Under the pieces are notes generated by a model, which saw only the letters and a list, made by a program, of their open reading frames with translations, ran no database searches and was not told where the DNA came from. This document shows positions 23,570-30,990 of a stretch of 32,499 nucleotides of DNA, one piece after another. Every line of letters starts with the position of its first letter. Position 1 is the stretch's first letter. Position numbers and translations under genes: made by a program. This stretch comes from an uncultured Rikenellaceae bacterium (GTDB taxonomy: Bacteria > Bacteroidota > Bacteroidia > Bacteroidales > Rikenellaceae): positions 1 through 32,499 of the forward strand of contig CALVFY010000030.1 in the NCBI GenBank assembly GCA_944326945.1, in the 5' to 3' direction.

Positions 23570-23741
23570 AAACTCAAATAAGATTAAAAAAATTGAGTCT
23601 ACCCATCAGAGTAGGGGGCAAATGTAAGCATTATAATTTGAGTGGGCAATTTTTCTGATAGGGAGTAATGGCCATTTTTTGGTCTAAAAGTCTTTATTTG
23701 TGTCCCAAAAGGTATTTGTTGGGTTTTCAGATTGAAAAATG

Positions 23742-23771
23742 TTGATTTTAGTAGTATTCTGGCTAACTTTG
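23742..23771 (+). promoter_or_regulatory. promoter of the CDF transporter gene
   Basis: TTG at 23742-23744, 19-base spacer, TAACTTTG at 23764-23771. GGAGG at 23783-23787 lies four bases before ATG 23792. Both show that the longer frame from 23732 is not the real start. Confidence 0.7.
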
Positions 23772-23791
23772 CCTCTCTAATTGGAGGAAAA

Positions 23792-24796
23792 ATGGCAATA
23801 AATTCGATGTCGAGAGAAAATTCACTTAAACTGAAAGTTCAGACCTATATCGTCACCATATCGGTGGTATTGCTTTTGGGGAAGTTTCTGGCGTTTTTCC
23901 TGACCAATTCAGTGGGTGTGCTGACCGATGCCATGGAGAGTATCGTGAATGTAACGGCTGGTTTTATCAGTTTATATAGTATTCGCCTTTCGGCCAAACC
24001 CAAAGATGACAGTCATCCGTTTGGTCATGGAAAAGTGGAACTGATTTCGGCTTCGGTGGAAGGATTGATGATCATGACGGCCGGATTGATTATCATATAC
24101 GAAGGACTCAAACGCTTGTTTATTCCCACGGAAATAGAAAAGTTGGATGTGGGTATTATCATTGTCGCAGCGGCCGGTCTGGTGAATTACATCATGGGTT
24201 GGTACAGTATTCGTGTCGGAAAGAAATATCAGTCGATAGCGCTGGTTGCCGGAGGACGACATCTGCAATCCGACACCTATTCTACAATTGGATTGGTGCT
24301 GGGACTTCTGCTGCTCTATTTTACTCGTATCGGCTGGATCGACAGCGCATTGGCCCTGTTGTTCGGAGGCATCATCGTGTACACGGGAATATCCATTTTG
24401 CGCAAAACGATCTCCGGATTGATGGACCAGGCAGACAATCAGGTGTTGGAAACCATGACACAGGTCATTTCCTCCAACCGTAAGCCAGATTGGGTGGATG
24501 TACATAACTTGAAGACGATTCGTTATGGAAGTCTCTTATATATCGACTGCGATTTGACCCTGCCCTGGTATTACAATATTGTTCAGGGGCACGAGGCGTG
24601 TGACGAACTTCGGGATGCCATTGCAACCGGCTTTGACAACAGAGTGCAGGTGTCTATCCACTCCGATCCGTGCCATAGTGAACAATGTCCACGTTGTGCC
24701 ATGACCGATTGTGCCTATCGGAATGCTCCGTTTACCTCATCCCTGGCTTTGACTCTGCAAGAGGTGACACGCCCTGATGAGGAACGGGAAGCATGA
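23792..24796 (+). CDS. cation diffusion facilitator (CDF) transporter
   Basis: 334 residues from ATG at 23792. Membrane segments cover residues 20-220, with the metal-site block DAMESIVN (Asp46, Glu49), HPFGHGK (75-81), and His157-x3-Asp161 in GGRHLQSD. This resembles FieF/YiiP-like proteins that export Zn2+, Fe2+ or related ions in exchange for protons, but Asp-x2-Glu replaces the Asp-x3-Asp of FieF, so the metal is uncertain. The C-terminal cytoplasmic domain ends with a Cys cluster: Cys294, 299, 302 and 307. It has its own consensus promoter. The ferredoxin-nitroreductase gene converges from the other strand 23 bases away. Confidence 0.9.
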   Translation: MAINSMSRENSLKLKVQTYIVTISVVLLLGKFLAFFLTNSVGVLTDAMESIVNVTAGFISLYSIRLSAKPKDDSHPFGHGKVELISASVEGLMIMTAGLIIIYEGLKRLFIPTEIEKLDVGIIIVAAAGLVNYIMGWYSIRVGKKYQSIALVAGGRHLQSDTYSTIGLVLGLLLLYFTRIGWIDSALALLFGGIIVYTGISILRKTISGLMDQADNQVLETMTQVISSNRKPDWVDVHNLKTIRYGSLLYIDCDLTLPWYYNIVQGHEACDELRDAIATGFDNRVQVSIHSDPCHSEQCPRCAMTDCAYRNAPFTSSLALTLQEVTRPDEEREA

Positions 24797-24819
24797 AGGG
24801 GAGTTGTGTCAGAGGATTT

Positions 24820-25629
24820 TCAAATGAATTCCAATTTCAGCGGATCTCGATCGGGAAGCCGATGATAAGCATATTTGGCATATCCCAGCATGATGGCAGC
24901 TCCGACAATGTTGTGTTCGGAGAGATGGAGCAATGCTGCCACTTCCTGTGGTTGTGCCCGGGCGTAGAGTTCGAAAAATCCGGCCCAGCAACTGCCCACA
25001 TTCAATGACGCGGCTTGAATGCGTGCATACACCATAGCCATGCGGGCATTGTCCGTGCTGAATGGGATGGAGGTATTGGCCAAGGCTATCAACACATGAG
25101 GAGCTCCTCGGAAAATGGGATCGCGTTGTAAGACTTTTCCCGAGACCATTTCTTTATAGGGTTGGGCCCATTCCGATCCGGCATCGATCTGTTTTTTGAG
25201 CCATTCCAAGGTGTGGCGGGCAAGTTCCCGGACGCTTTGGGACTCCATGACAGCCAGAAAAGTCACCCCTTGTGAATTGGCTCCCGTGGGGACGAATCGG
25301 GCAGTATCCACGATGCGGACAATTGTCTTTCTGTCGATTTCATCTTTCTTATACACCCGAATCGAGCGGACCGATCGTAGCAAATTCCGTGTTTTCCGTG
25401 GACCCACTGCCGGATTCTTTTTTAATTTCGATTGTTCCCGTAGCGGGGCCAAACGATGATCGAGTGCTGCATGAGGGCAAATTGCAACACAATGACCGCA
25501 CACGATACAACGGCCTTCGTCGGTCTCTTCGACAAAAGGTCTTCCTTCTGTCATGCGGATGATTGCCGTCGGGCAAACGGCCTGGCAGCGTCCGCAACGG
25601 GTACAACGATCGGATACGTGGATCAACAT
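24820..25629 (-). CDS. ferredoxin-nitroreductase fusion flavoprotein
   Basis: 269 residues. The first 52 hold two 4Fe-4S motifs: Cys9-12-15-19 and Cys41-44-47-51, each followed by Pro. A nitroreductase domain (residues about 85-269) follows: RSIRVYKKDEIDRKTIVRIVD for FMN binding, PTGANSQGVTF, and the C-terminal GYAKYAYHRLP. The combined protein passes electrons from the iron-sulfur clusters to FMN and then to an unidentified substrate. The FMN reductase gene ends 30 bases upstream on the same strand, so both probably form one transcript. This fusion type is common in anaerobic Bacteroidetes and Clostridia. Confidence 0.9.
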   Translation of the reverse strand: MLIHVSDRCTRCGRCQAVCPTAIIRMTEGRPFVEETDEGRCIVCGHCVAICPHAALDHRLAPLREQSKLKKNPAVGPRKTRNLLRSVRSIRVYKKDEIDRKTIVRIVDTARFVPTGANSQGVTFLAVMESQSVRELARHTLEWLKKQIDAGSEWAQPYKEMVSGKVLQRDPIFRGAPHVLIALANTSIPFSTDNARMAMVYARIQAASLNVGSCWAGFFELYARAQPQEVAALLHLSEHNIVGAAIMLGYAKYAYHRLPDRDPLKLEFI

Positions 25630-25659
25630 GGTGATTGAGGTTTGTATGGTATAAAATGT

Positions 25660-26241
25660 CTAATCGATTCGAGAAACGGTTTGGTTTAAAAGCCATTGTA
25701 AATCTTCAAGCAGAGGACGTATTATTCGTTCGGCGACAGGACTTCCTTCTCCCGTTTCGGAGAATGTTTCCGCCACCTTGACCACGGTACAGAGAGTCGG
25801 CACGACAAGTGCACCTAATTTCAGCATCAGTGTTTGCAGTTGTTGCACGGTGGCAATGCCCGGTACACTGCCAGAGGTGACGGAGACTATTCCGACCGGT
25901 TTGCGTTTCCATTCCGCGTAATAGAGATCGATTACATTTTTGAGTGCGGCGGAAAAACTGGCATTGTAGACGGGTGACACAATGACAATGCCGTCAGCAC
26001 CCATCAGCCGTCGGGTAAAATCCAGCAGCTTCTCGGAGGGAGACTGTTGATAGGCCAGTCGTTCGTCGAACAAAGGGAAATCATATTCCTTCAAGTCTAC
26101 TATTTCGGCCGTTAACGACAGTTGAGTCTCCAGGTAGCGCTGGATGTACAGCGCAACCCGATGACTCAGACGTCCTATCCGTACGCTGGAGGAGAGAATT
26201 GCCACGCGAAATGGCCGTTTAGAATCGTTTTGTGTAGCCAT
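25660..26241 (-). CDS. NADPH-dependent FMN reductase family protein
   Basis: 193 residues from ATG at 26241. The flavodoxin-like fold is clear: AILSSSVRIGRLSHRVA as FMN phosphate loop, VIVSPVYNASFSAALKNVIDLYY as the family motif, and KPVGIVSVTSGSVPG as the next loop. It reduces FMN or quinone-type compounds with NADPH, or chromate in related enzymes. The frame is open up to 26352, but that start would lie upstream of the -7 box TACCTTTG at 26304-26311 and inside a palindrome, so the internal ATG is used. The ferredoxin-nitroreductase follows after 30 bases. Confidence 0.88.
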   Translation of the reverse strand: MATQNDSKRPFRVAILSSSVRIGRLSHRVALYIQRYLETQLSLTAEIVDLKEYDFPLFDERLAYQQSPSEKLLDFTRRLMGADGIVIVSPVYNASFSAALKNVIDLYYAEWKRKPVGIVSVTSGSVPGIATVQQLQTLMLKLGALVVPTLCTVVKVAETFSETGEGSPVAERIIRPLLEDLQWLLNQTVSRID

Positions 26242-26303
26242 GACAATAAGGGGTTGAGTGCCTTTGCGGCGGTAATAATCCTGATGATGATTTCCGGTCT
26301 TTC

Positions 26304-26334
26304 CAAAGGTAGTGGCCGGAGTGACACAAGTCAC
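26304..26334 (-). promoter_or_regulatory. promoter and GTGAC-N4-GTCAC palindrome upstream of the FMN reductase gene
   Basis: Minus strand -7 box TACCTTTG at 26304-26311. A perfect inverted repeat GTGAC-ACAA-GTCAC sits at 26321-26334, covering the -33 zone. CRP/FNR-type or other dimeric regulators bind sites of this symmetry; which one is unknown. Confidence 0.45.
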
Positions 26335-26355
26335 CATTTTGTAGTCTTGCAATGG

Positions 26356-26454
26356 TTAGGTACCTTTGAAGTTATAATATTTACCCGAAAAGGGAGCTTC
26401 GGTTCCTTTGTGCAGGATGATTCGTTTTTCTTCTTCTGAGAGCTCTTTTTTCAT
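26356..26454 (-). pseudogene. msrB: remnant of msrB (methionine-R-sulfoxide reductase)
   Basis: From ATG at 26454 the frame encodes 32 residues: LSEEEKRIILHKGTEAPFSGKYYN is the unmistakable N-terminus of MsrB (normally about 140 or more residues), then FKGT and a stop. Removing one A after GGTACCTA gives KGTYHCK, the expected continuation (MsrB has GxYxCxxC), before a second stop. So a frameshift and a larger loss have removed the catalytic domain with its Cys residues. A -7 box TATATTTG at 26529-26536 (minus) still lies upstream. The intact original promoter suggests recent decay. Alternative: a short peptide kept for another use, unlikely. Confidence 0.75.
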
Positions 26455-26528
26455 GGTTCGTGTGGTTGTTGTCGGGGGCGAGATTTTTGTTTTTAGTGGG
26501 TATTCGGCAAAAATCCTGCCCGTATTGA

Positions 26529-26536
26529 CAAATATA
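26529..26536 (-). promoter_or_regulatory. -7 box (TATATTTG) of the msrB remnant
   Basis: TAnnTTTG match on the minus strand, 74 bases before the ATG of the remnant. No good -33. Confidence 0.4.
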
Positions 26537-26667
26537 GTAAAGAATTCCCTATGATGCAGGAAAAAACATAAGTTTTCACACAATAAAAAAGCCTTGAAAA
26601 ACGCTTAGTTATTAGCTTTTTGGAATGGCTTTTGATTCACTGAATGTCGAACTAAAAAGAGAAGAAA

Positions 26668-27258
26668 ATGAAAAGGTTATATTTAATAGTTCTGATGATG
26701 GCTGCGGTTACGGCATCACAGGCACAGATTACGGCCGAGAGACTGGAACAGGCTCGGAAAGAGGCTTTGCAGGCAACGGAAAATAAAAAGGAGAAAGAGA
26801 AACAATTGCAGAACGTAATGGACTCCGTTTTATATCACAATGCAGTAGTATCTCTTTTCGACAGTACTTTTGTGATTAAGGCTGATCAGGTCATGTTTCG
26901 GCGGGGCGTTACGGCTTACGTAGATCAAACGACCAATTTTATCTCCATGAATAAGAATAAGGCAACGGTTCAAATCGCTTTCAATACGATCTTTGCCGGC
27001 CCGAACGGAATAGGGGGCGTTACGGTAGAAGGAATTCCTTCCAATGTCTCCATAAAAGAAGATAAAAAGGGGGCCATGACAATGACAATGAGTGTGATGG
27101 GGGTCGGCATTTCTGCCCAAGTCTCGGTGACCTTGTGGCCCGGAAGCAATAAGGCAATGGCGACGGTAGTACCTAATTTTAACTCCCGAACTATTACACT
27201 CTACGGGAATCTGTATCCGATTTCACAAACGCATATTTTCCAGGGGACAACATTATAA
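26668..27258 (+). CDS. DUF4251 secreted protein
   Basis: 196 residues. Signal peptide ends near ASQAQ (residue 20). A charged helical linker (EKKEKEKQLQ type) follows, then the DUF4251 core: DSTFVIKADQVMFRRGVTAYVDQTTNFISM, KATVQIAF, NGIGGVTVEGIPSNVSI. The family is periplasmic or surface-located in Bacteroidetes with unknown function. The gene is single, with a long hairpin terminator beyond it; no convincing -7 box was seen in the upstream 200 bases. Confidence 0.85.
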   Translation: MKRLYLIVLMMAAVTASQAQITAERLEQARKEALQATENKKEKEKQLQNVMDSVLYHNAVVSLFDSTFVIKADQVMFRRGVTAYVDQTTNFISMNKNKATVQIAFNTIFAGPNGIGGVTVEGIPSNVSIKEDKKGAMTMTMSVMGVGISAQVSVTLWPGSNKAMATVVPNFNSRTITLYGNLYPISQTHIFQGTTL

Positions 27259-27272
27259 ACGATCAAGTTATG

Positions 27273-27321
27273 GAAACAGGAAAAAAGCCGGCATTTGTAA
27301 AGCCGGCTTTTTTCCTGTTTC
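27273..27321. terminator. long perfect hairpin between convergent genes
   Basis: A 20-bp stem (27273-27292 and 27302-27321) with loop ATTTGTAAA; the six-A/six-T stretches lie within the arms. It serves DUF4251 (plus) and the AraC gene (minus). The interval 27322-27435 shows no gene. Confidence 0.8.
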
Positions 27322-27435
27322 AGTTGGAATCCCTCAAACTCCGTCTGGATCTGCCTGAAAAGGCCGTTACTGAAGGCTTTCAAGACAGCAACGCTTATTC
27401 TCAATTCATTTCCTTCCGTCGATATTGATACCGGT

Positions 27436-28356
27436 TTACCTCTGGAGTTTGGCGTTTTTATTTTGTAACTTCAATAAATAATCAGACGGGGTCATTCCTG
27501 TTTGCTTTTTGAACATCCGGCTGAGATGTTGGGGATATTCGAACCCCAAGCTGTATGCTGCCTGTGCGATGCTTTCACCGGTAGCGAGTTCGTTTTTTGC
27601 CCGTTGGATGATATATTGACGGATATAATTGCTTGCCGTATCACCGGTTGTCTTTTTAATCATATCTCCGAAATAATTCGATGACATGCAAAGTTTGTCG
27701 GCGCAATACTGCACTGTCGGCAAGCCGAGTGTCAGTTGCTGGTTTCCGTCAAAGTAATCGTGCAGCAGACGGTCGAATTTCATCAACATATCCGAATTGT
27801 CGAGTTTCCGGGTGATGAACTGGCGATTATAGAAGCGCTGACAGAAGTTCAGAACCAACTCGATATAGCTCACAATGATGGAATCTTGGAGTTCATCGTG
27901 CCTTTTCTGGAGTTCATCTCTTATCTGGCGCATCAGTGATGTCAAGATGCCGTGTTCTTCGTCGGTCATGTGCAGGGCCTCATTGACACGGTAATCGAAA
28001 AAGGAGTAATTCTTTATCGCCTTTTCCAACGGCGTGCCGTGTAACAGGTCCGGATGGAACAGCAACGCCCAGCCCGTCAGCATCACACGTTCGCCATTGT
28101 CCTCTTTTCCGCCAATCTGACCGGGAGCGACGCAAATGACCGTTCCTTTTTTGTAGTCGTACTTTCCGCAACCGTATGCCAGATCTATTTCCGCTTCGTC
28201 ATGAAAGAATATGCCATAGATGCTGTAATTGTTCAGGCTGTGACGTACTGGAGACACTTCCGCGTAGTCAATGACACTGACCAGCGGATGCCGGGCGGTA
28301 AGTCCTACCCACTGGCTGTAATCGCTCACGTTTCTGACTTTCAGGATTTTGCTCAT
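27436..28356 (-). CDS. AraC-family transcriptional regulator
   Basis: 306 residues. The N-terminal half (about residues 20-110) is a cupin-like sensor (SIYGIFFHDEAEIDLAYGCGKYDYKKGTVICVAPGQIGG). The C-terminal half holds the two helix-turn-helix units: LGLPTVQYCADKLCMSSNYFGDMIKKTTG and then SIAQAAYSLGFEYPQHLSRMFKKQTGMTPSDYL, the complete AraC signature. It binds DNA and switches a nearby gene. Its target cannot be fixed; DUF4251, the broken hydrolase and the glycan genes are neighbours. A near-consensus box TATCTTTA lies at 28387-28394 (minus). The left-edge AraC is a different gene. Confidence 0.92.
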   Translation of the reverse strand: MSKILKVRNVSDYSQWVGLTARHPLVSVIDYAEVSPVRHSLNNYSIYGIFFHDEAEIDLAYGCGKYDYKKGTVICVAPGQIGGKEDNGERVMLTGWALLFHPDLLHGTPLEKAIKNYSFFDYRVNEALHMTDEEHGILTSLMRQIRDELQKRHDELQDSIIVSYIELVLNFCQRFYNRQFITRKLDNSDMLMKFDRLLHDYFDGNQQLTLGLPTVQYCADKLCMSSNYFGDMIKKTTGDTASNYIRQYIIQRAKNELATGESIAQAAYSLGFEYPQHLSRMFKKQTGMTPSDYLLKLQNKNAKLQR

Positions 28357-28493
28357 AGCATTTCATATGGATTTTTCATACGAATGTAAAGATACATCAT
28401 TTCAATCACATGGCCGAATATCGGACGCATCAAATTCAGTAAAAGTGATACAAGTTGCCAAAATATCGTTAAGTCCGCCCTCGTGCAACCCGG

Positions 28494-28501
28494 TATTTTT
28501 G
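28494..28501 (+). promoter_or_regulatory. -7 box (TATTTTTG) before the hydrolase fragment
   Basis: TAnnTTTG match 19 bases before ATG 28521. No TTG at the -33 distance. Confidence 0.3.
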
Positions 28502-28520
28502 CATTATCAAAAGAAATCAA

Positions 28521-28940
28521 ATGGTGAATGAACGAATTGACATTCCAGCGGAATTGTATGAAGATGAAGTCGTGAGCTTTTTCGCGGACCGTTATCAGGT
28601 ACCCGAAGAGGGCAAGGTTTTGACCCTCTCGAAAAAGACGGAAGGAATCGAAGTCCCGATGTCTGATTTTATGGAGTACACGAAAGTTCCCATCATCGTC
28701 TATTACGGTGACAACCTGCCCGAAACGGATGAACGCCCCGAAATTTACGAGTGGACGCGCCGTTTGCATCTGATGCGTCAATGGGCGGGAATGCTCAATG
28801 ACTTGGGAGGCGATGTTACGGTTATCCATCTGCCTGAAATTGGATTGCACGGCAACACGCATTTTCCCATGTCGGACTTGAACAACGTGGAGGTGGCAGA
28901 CCATCTTTCGAAATGGTTGCATGAAAAAAGTCTGGATTGA
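28521..28940 (+). pseudogene. C-terminal fragment of an alpha/beta hydrolase
   Basis: 139 codons. From about residue 55 onward (KVPIIVYYGDNLP, LHLMRQWAGMLNDLGGDV, VIHLPEIGLHGNTHFP) it matches the C-terminal part of a roughly 340-residue Bacteroidetes alpha/beta hydrolase: the catalytic His region (HGNTHF) is kept, but the nucleophile elbow GxSxG and the rest of the domain are absent. The first 50 residues are not clearly assignable. No frame upstream recovers the missing part. Either a pseudogene or a shortened protein with a new use; pseudogene is preferred. Next to it is a second truncated gene. Confidence 0.6.
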
Positions 28941-29213
28941 CACGGACAGAATGAAATTCATGGAAACGTCGGCATGGCATCCGGAGCACCTCTGATTTTC
29001 GGGCTGAGGTTTGCGAAAGCCACCGAAACGGTGTTTTTGCATTGCCATACACTGCTCAGGTATTTGGGGCTGCCATGCCCGTACTGATCGAGTACGCACT
29101 GGGCACTGGTGTGTTTCGTATCGGGGGATGTACCTTAGGCCATGTGGCACGGCTGGGCCTCGTCTGTGGCGATCGTTTTGCTGTCTTGTGGGCTGGTCGT
29201 CGAAATACTGTTG
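28941..29213. other. unassigned segment between two gene fragments
   Basis: Every frame on both strands is broken by stops within short distances or lacks family-like sequence. A palindrome GTACT-GATCG-AGTAC (29081-29095) is the only structure. It is probably scar sequence left by deletions that created the two flanking fragments. Confidence 0.4.
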
Positions 29214-29726
29214 ATGGTCAATAACTATCGTGACCGGTGGTTCATCGGCCGCAAGGAACCTAACGGGAAAAAGGTGTTCTGGGGACGCGGAAACGGCTGG
29301 GTGTTCGGCGGGCTGGCCTTGATTCTGGAGCACCTGCCCAAGGACCATTATACCTACGGGTACTATCTCGACCTCTATCGTCGTATGGCCGATGCCATCC
29401 TGCCCCTGCAGGACGAAAATGGTTCGTGGCATGCCAGCCTGTACGATCCGGAGGCCTATCCGCTGGCCGAAAACAGCGGGTCCAGTTTCTTTGTCTTCGG
29501 CCTGGCCTGGGGAGTGAACCACAAGGTCTTGACGGACGACCGCTACAAGGAGGCCGCCATCCGGGGTTGGGAAGCCCTCAAGGGGTATGTGGACGAGAAC
29601 GGCCGTCTCGGGTCGGTGCAGCCCATCGGAGCGGCTCCCGGCAAGGTGAGGGCCGATATGACTGAGGTGTACGGCGTGGGAGCTTTCCTGCTGGCCGGTA
29701 AGGAGATGTTGGAATTGAAGTATTAA
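29214..29726 (+). pseudogene. C-terminal half of a GH105 unsaturated rhamnogalacturonyl hydrolase
   Basis: The frame from about 29214 encodes the end of a family GH105 (YteR/RhiN-like) enzyme: RWFIGRKEPNGKKVFWGRGNGW, GGLALILEHLPKDH, ENSGSSFFVFGLAWGVN, ADMTEVYGVGAFLLAGKEMLEL. A full member has 370 or more residues; only about 170 remain, and the half with the catalytic Asp residues is lost. Codons 29142-29213 in the same frame do not look like GH105. The DUF2264 gene follows after 13 bases, so it once sat at the head of a glycan-degradation operon. GC content rises sharply here. Confidence 0.7.
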
Positions 29727-29739
29727 TACAAAGGAAATC

Positions 29740-30975
29740 ATGAAAAAGATCATTGTTACGACGATATTGGCCTGTGCTGTGGTCTGCGGCGCCCAGGCCG
29801 GGAAGAAGAAAAAGGAGGCTCCCGCGCAGAGCGACCGGGAGTATTGGGTGGAGACGATGGTGAAGATCTCCCGTCCCGTGTTCGACAACCTGAGTCGGAA
29901 CACCCTGCGCAAAAACATGCCCGTGGAGACCAACGACGGGATGAATACGGGCAGGCGTAAAGATGTGACCCATCTGGAGGCGCTCGGCCGTTCGTTCTGC
30001 GGCGTGGCTCCGTGGCTCAACCTTCCGCCTGACGATACGCCGGAAGGCCGTTTGAGGGAGGAGTTTACCGCGATGGTCGTGAAGGCCATAGCGAATGCCG
30101 TTGATCCCGCTTCGCCCGATTACCTGCGTTTCGACGGTCCGGGCGGCCAGCCGCTGGTGGATGCGGCCTTTTTCGCCCACGGTCTCCTGCGTAGCCGCGA
30201 TCGGGTGTGGCCCCGTCTGGACGAGGTGACCAAGGATCGGATCGTGAAGGAACTCAAGGCTTCCCGCAAGATCAAACCCGGCCAGTCCAACTGGCTGATG
30301 TTTTCTGCCATTATCGAGGCCGCTCTGCTCCATTTCACGGGCGAGTGCGAAATGGGCCCCATCGACTACGCCCTGCGCAAGCATAAAGAGTGGTACAAGG
30401 GTGACGGGTGGTACGGCGACGGTGCCAATTTCCACCTCGATTACTACAACAGCTACGTGATCCAGCCTATGATGGTCGATGTGCTGGGCGAACTTCGTGC
30501 CCATGGACTTGATTCCACCCGATTTTACGATACCGAACTGCGCCGGTTCATCCGTTTCGCCGAGCAGCAGGAAAAACTGATCTCTCCAGAGGGAACCTAT
30601 CCTGTGCTGGGTCGTTCGATGGGGTATCGTTTCGGAGCTTTCCAGGCGCTGGCCCAGGTGTCGCTGATGAAAAAACTTCCTCTTTATATCGAACCGGCGC
30701 AGGTACGCTGTGCCCTGACTGCCGTCATCAAACGACAGCTCGTGCCGGAGACCTTCGACAAGGACGGATGGCTGACGCTCGGTTTTTGCGGGCACCAGCC
30801 CGGTATGGCGGACGGATATGTCTCCACTGGAAGTGCCTATCTCTGCACGTTCGTATTCCTGCCGCTGGGTCTGCCGGCCGACGATCCTTTCTGGTCGGCT
30901 CCTGCTGCCGAATGGTCGTCCAAGCGGCTTTGGGAAGGGAAATCTATGCGGCGTGACGGTGCGATTCGAAACTAA
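29740..30975 (+). CDS. DUF2264 protein (putative glycoside hydrolase)
   Basis: 411 residues with a signal peptide (cleavage near CGAQAG, residue 21) and no lipobox. Long alpha-helical body typical of DUF2264: VKISRPVFDNLSRNTL, LEALGRSFCGVAPWLNLP, SNWLMFSAIIEAALL, GDGWYGDGANFHLDYYNSYVIQPM, SPEGTYPVLGRSMGYR, GWLTLGFCGHQPGMADGYVSTGSAYLCTFVFLPLGLP. As I recall, CAZy GH154 (glucuronidase) overlaps DUF2264, but I cannot verify this. The alpha/alpha-barrel-like plan fits a periplasmic enzyme for acidic glycans such as rhamnogalacturonan. It lies between a GH105 fragment and a GH43 gene, 15 bases before GH43; one operon. Confidence 0.87.
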   Translation: MKKIIVTTILACAVVCGAQAGKKKKEAPAQSDREYWVETMVKISRPVFDNLSRNTLRKNMPVETNDGMNTGRRKDVTHLEALGRSFCGVAPWLNLPPDDTPEGRLREEFTAMVVKAIANAVDPASPDYLRFDGPGGQPLVDAAFFAHGLLRSRDRVWPRLDEVTKDRIVKELKASRKIKPGQSNWLMFSAIIEAALLHFTGECEMGPIDYALRKHKEWYKGDGWYGDGANFHLDYYNSYVIQPMMVDVLGELRAHGLDSTRFYDTELRRFIRFAEQQEKLISPEGTYPVLGRSMGYRFGAFQALAQVSLMKKLPLYIEPAQVRCALTAVIKRQLVPETFDKDGWLTLGFCGHQPGMADGYVSTGSAYLCTFVFLPLGLPADDPFWSAPAAEWSSKRLWEGKSMRRDGAIRN

Positions 30976-30990
30976 AAGAACGATGGAATC

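Noticed and set aside
29081..29095. GTACT-GATCG-AGTAC inverted repeat
   Set aside because: Short, in unassigned sequence between fragments, and no promoter next to it.
28353..30089. 578-codon minus-strand frame
   Set aside because: It is the shadow of GC-rich coding sequence on the plus strand (GH105 fragment, DUF2264) and shows no protein family pattern; likewise the 627-codon minus-strand frame 29578-31461.
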